From contig CAZDML010000127.1 of NCBI GenBank assembly GCA_964506645.1, forward strand, positions 1-5,845: a DNA stretch of 5,845 bases, in the 5' to 3' direction. Made by a program: the position numbers and the translations under genes. The notes under the pieces were generated by a model. It made no database searches. It saw only the letters and a program-made list of their open reading frames with translations, and was not told where the DNA came from. Origin of the DNA: CAZDML01 sp964506645 (lineage in GTDB: Bacteria; Elusimicrobiota; Elusimicrobia; 2-01-FULL-59-12). Below, one piece after another: positions 4,970-5,845 of the stretch. Positions within the stretch are counted from its first letter, which is position 1, and the number at the start of each line of letters is the position of its first letter.

Positions 4970-5845
4970 TCTTTTTTCTTCCCGCCTTCTAGAGGATAGT
5001 CCATTCCGATAATCACCGACACGTCCACCTGCCGACCCGGGTCGACCCGGCTGAGGACCTCCGGGGTCGCCACATCGAGCGAGGCCGCGACCGCTTGCGC
5101 GGCCTCGACCTGTCCCATCCGATCGAGCACGAGCGTCCGCGTCTGCAGCGGGTAGGTTCCGTAATTGACTACATCATAACCTTTGCCGCGCAGACGCTGA
5201 ACCAGCGAGCGCGCCACATTCGACTGACCCGTGCCGTTCCAGATGTCAACCGTAACGGGCTTGCCGTGAGAGGGTCGCTGCAACGGCTTGTCCGATTCAA
5301 TCATCTGCACAATGTACTGCGTCTTGTCCGGGTTGGGTTTTAAAAGATTGCCCACGATGGTTCCCGGCAGCGCCGTCATCCGCAGATGGGTCCACTTCAT
5401 ACGGCGACCTTCCGTTAAAATGGCCGCCATGTCCCACAAGGAAAAATTGCTGTGTACCCCTTTAAGCAACTGATGAATGCCGCGCGGCAGATTGATCAGC
5501 ACGATCGGACTCTTCAGTCGATTCAGCACTTCTTTCACAAAAAGCTGCTGCCGCATCACGCGGCCGTTATCGGCCGTTTTACCGCGGAAACGCACGTAGG
5601 TCAGCGCCGTATGCCCATCCATATGGTAGATACCGGGATCAAAATGAATATGCAGGTGTCCCCAGTTGTCGTCATAATGCATCGGCTCAACCACACGAAT
5701 GGTCACGCCGCCCATCGTATCGATCAGGGAACGAAAACCTGCATAGTCGATCGTAAAGTAATACGGAATATCAAAATGCGCCGTGCCGCTGGACAGAAGC
5801 GACTCCACCACACACTTCACACCCAGCGAAGCGCTGGCGAAGTTC
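4966..5845 (-). CDS. LytR-CpsA-Psr (LCP) family protein with LytR_C domain, 5' end missing
   Basis: The reading frame stays open to the right edge, giving 292 visible residues. The N-terminal membrane anchor and the start of the LCP domain are outside the window. Visible LCP features begin with NFASASLGVKCVVESLL (1-17), which matches the family pattern before the conserved E-x-LL. They continue with YYFTIDYAGFRSLIDTMGGV (28-47), LTYVRFRG (81-88) and DNGRVMRQQLFVKEVL (92-107), which contains the conserved Arg residues that bind the pyrophosphate of the polyprenyl substrate. The C-terminal part, from about 195, is a LytR_C domain with VDIWNGTGQSNVARSL (199-214). In Gram-positives LCP enzymes move lipid-linked glycans onto peptidoglycan; their role in Gram-negatives is less clear. 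The GTG at 5820 is an internal valine, not the start. The stop overlaps the rsfS start. Confidence 0.94.
   Translation of the reverse strand, partial: NFASASLGVKCVVESLLSSGTAHFDIPYYFTIDYAGFRSLIDTMGGVTIRVVEPMHYDDNWGHLHIHFDPGIYHMDGHTALTYVRFRGKTADNGRVMRQQLFVKEVLNRLKSPIVLINLPRGIHQLLKGVHSNFSLWDMAAILTEGRRMKWTHLRMTALPGTIVGNLLKPNPDKTQYIVQMIESDKPLQRPSHGKPVTVDIWNGTGQSNVARSLVQRLRGKGYDVVNYGTYPLQTRTLVLDRMGQVEAAQAVAASLDVATPEVLSRVDPGRQVDVSVIIGMDYPLEGGKKKE

Noticed and set aside
1..5845. CRISPR array, insertion sequence, tRNA or rRNA gene
   Set aside because: No spaced direct repeats, transposase frame, terminal inverted repeats or cloverleaf-type sequence was found on either strand.

Overview
All genes in this window lie on the minus strand, so they read from right to left. 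The cargo suggests a Gram-negative-type bacterium of moderate GC content. It has an LCP (LytR-CpsA-Psr) cell-wall protein, RsfS, ArgRS, a Fur-family repressor and a ZIP metal transporter. The leftmost protein carries an IQDxHxN-type motif that I associate, from memory only, with Nitrospirota and Omnitrophota-like lineages. Lineage assignment is therefore tentative.

Right block (4966-2925): a tightly packed housekeeping operon. A 5'-truncated LCP protein with a C-terminal LytR_C domain runs off the right edge. It is followed by rsfS (ribosome silencing factor) and argS (arginyl-tRNA synthetase). Both junctions are ATGA stop/start overlaps, so the three genes are probably translationally coupled. 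A short perfect hairpin directly follows the argS stop.

Middle block (about 2924-2160): this is the least ordinary part. It holds a near-consensus sigma70 promoter (TTGACA, 17 bp, TATACT). Next comes about 118 nt with long-range self-complementarity whose 5' end coincides with the predicted transcription start, then a linker and a strong intrinsic terminator. The predicted transcript is about 180 nt. It is either a stand-alone small RNA, with 6S RNA one candidate, or a terminator-controlled leader for the next gene. That gene encodes a 77-residue coiled-coil protein with a strong ribosome binding site. Its stop overlaps the ATG of a possible 26-codon ORF, again as ATGA.

Left block (2159-1): a candidate metal-homeostasis operon. 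It encodes a Fur-family regulator, a ZIP-family divalent metal transporter and a predicted exported protein with conserved-looking His/Glu motifs. A perfect 8-5-8 inverted repeat lies just upstream of the Fur gene, over the likely -10 region, and suggests autoregulation. The inferred logic is that metal-loaded Fur-family protein represses its own operon and so controls ZIP-mediated metal uptake, with the exported protein as an unknown partner.

No mobile elements, CRISPR arrays, tRNA or rRNA genes were seen.
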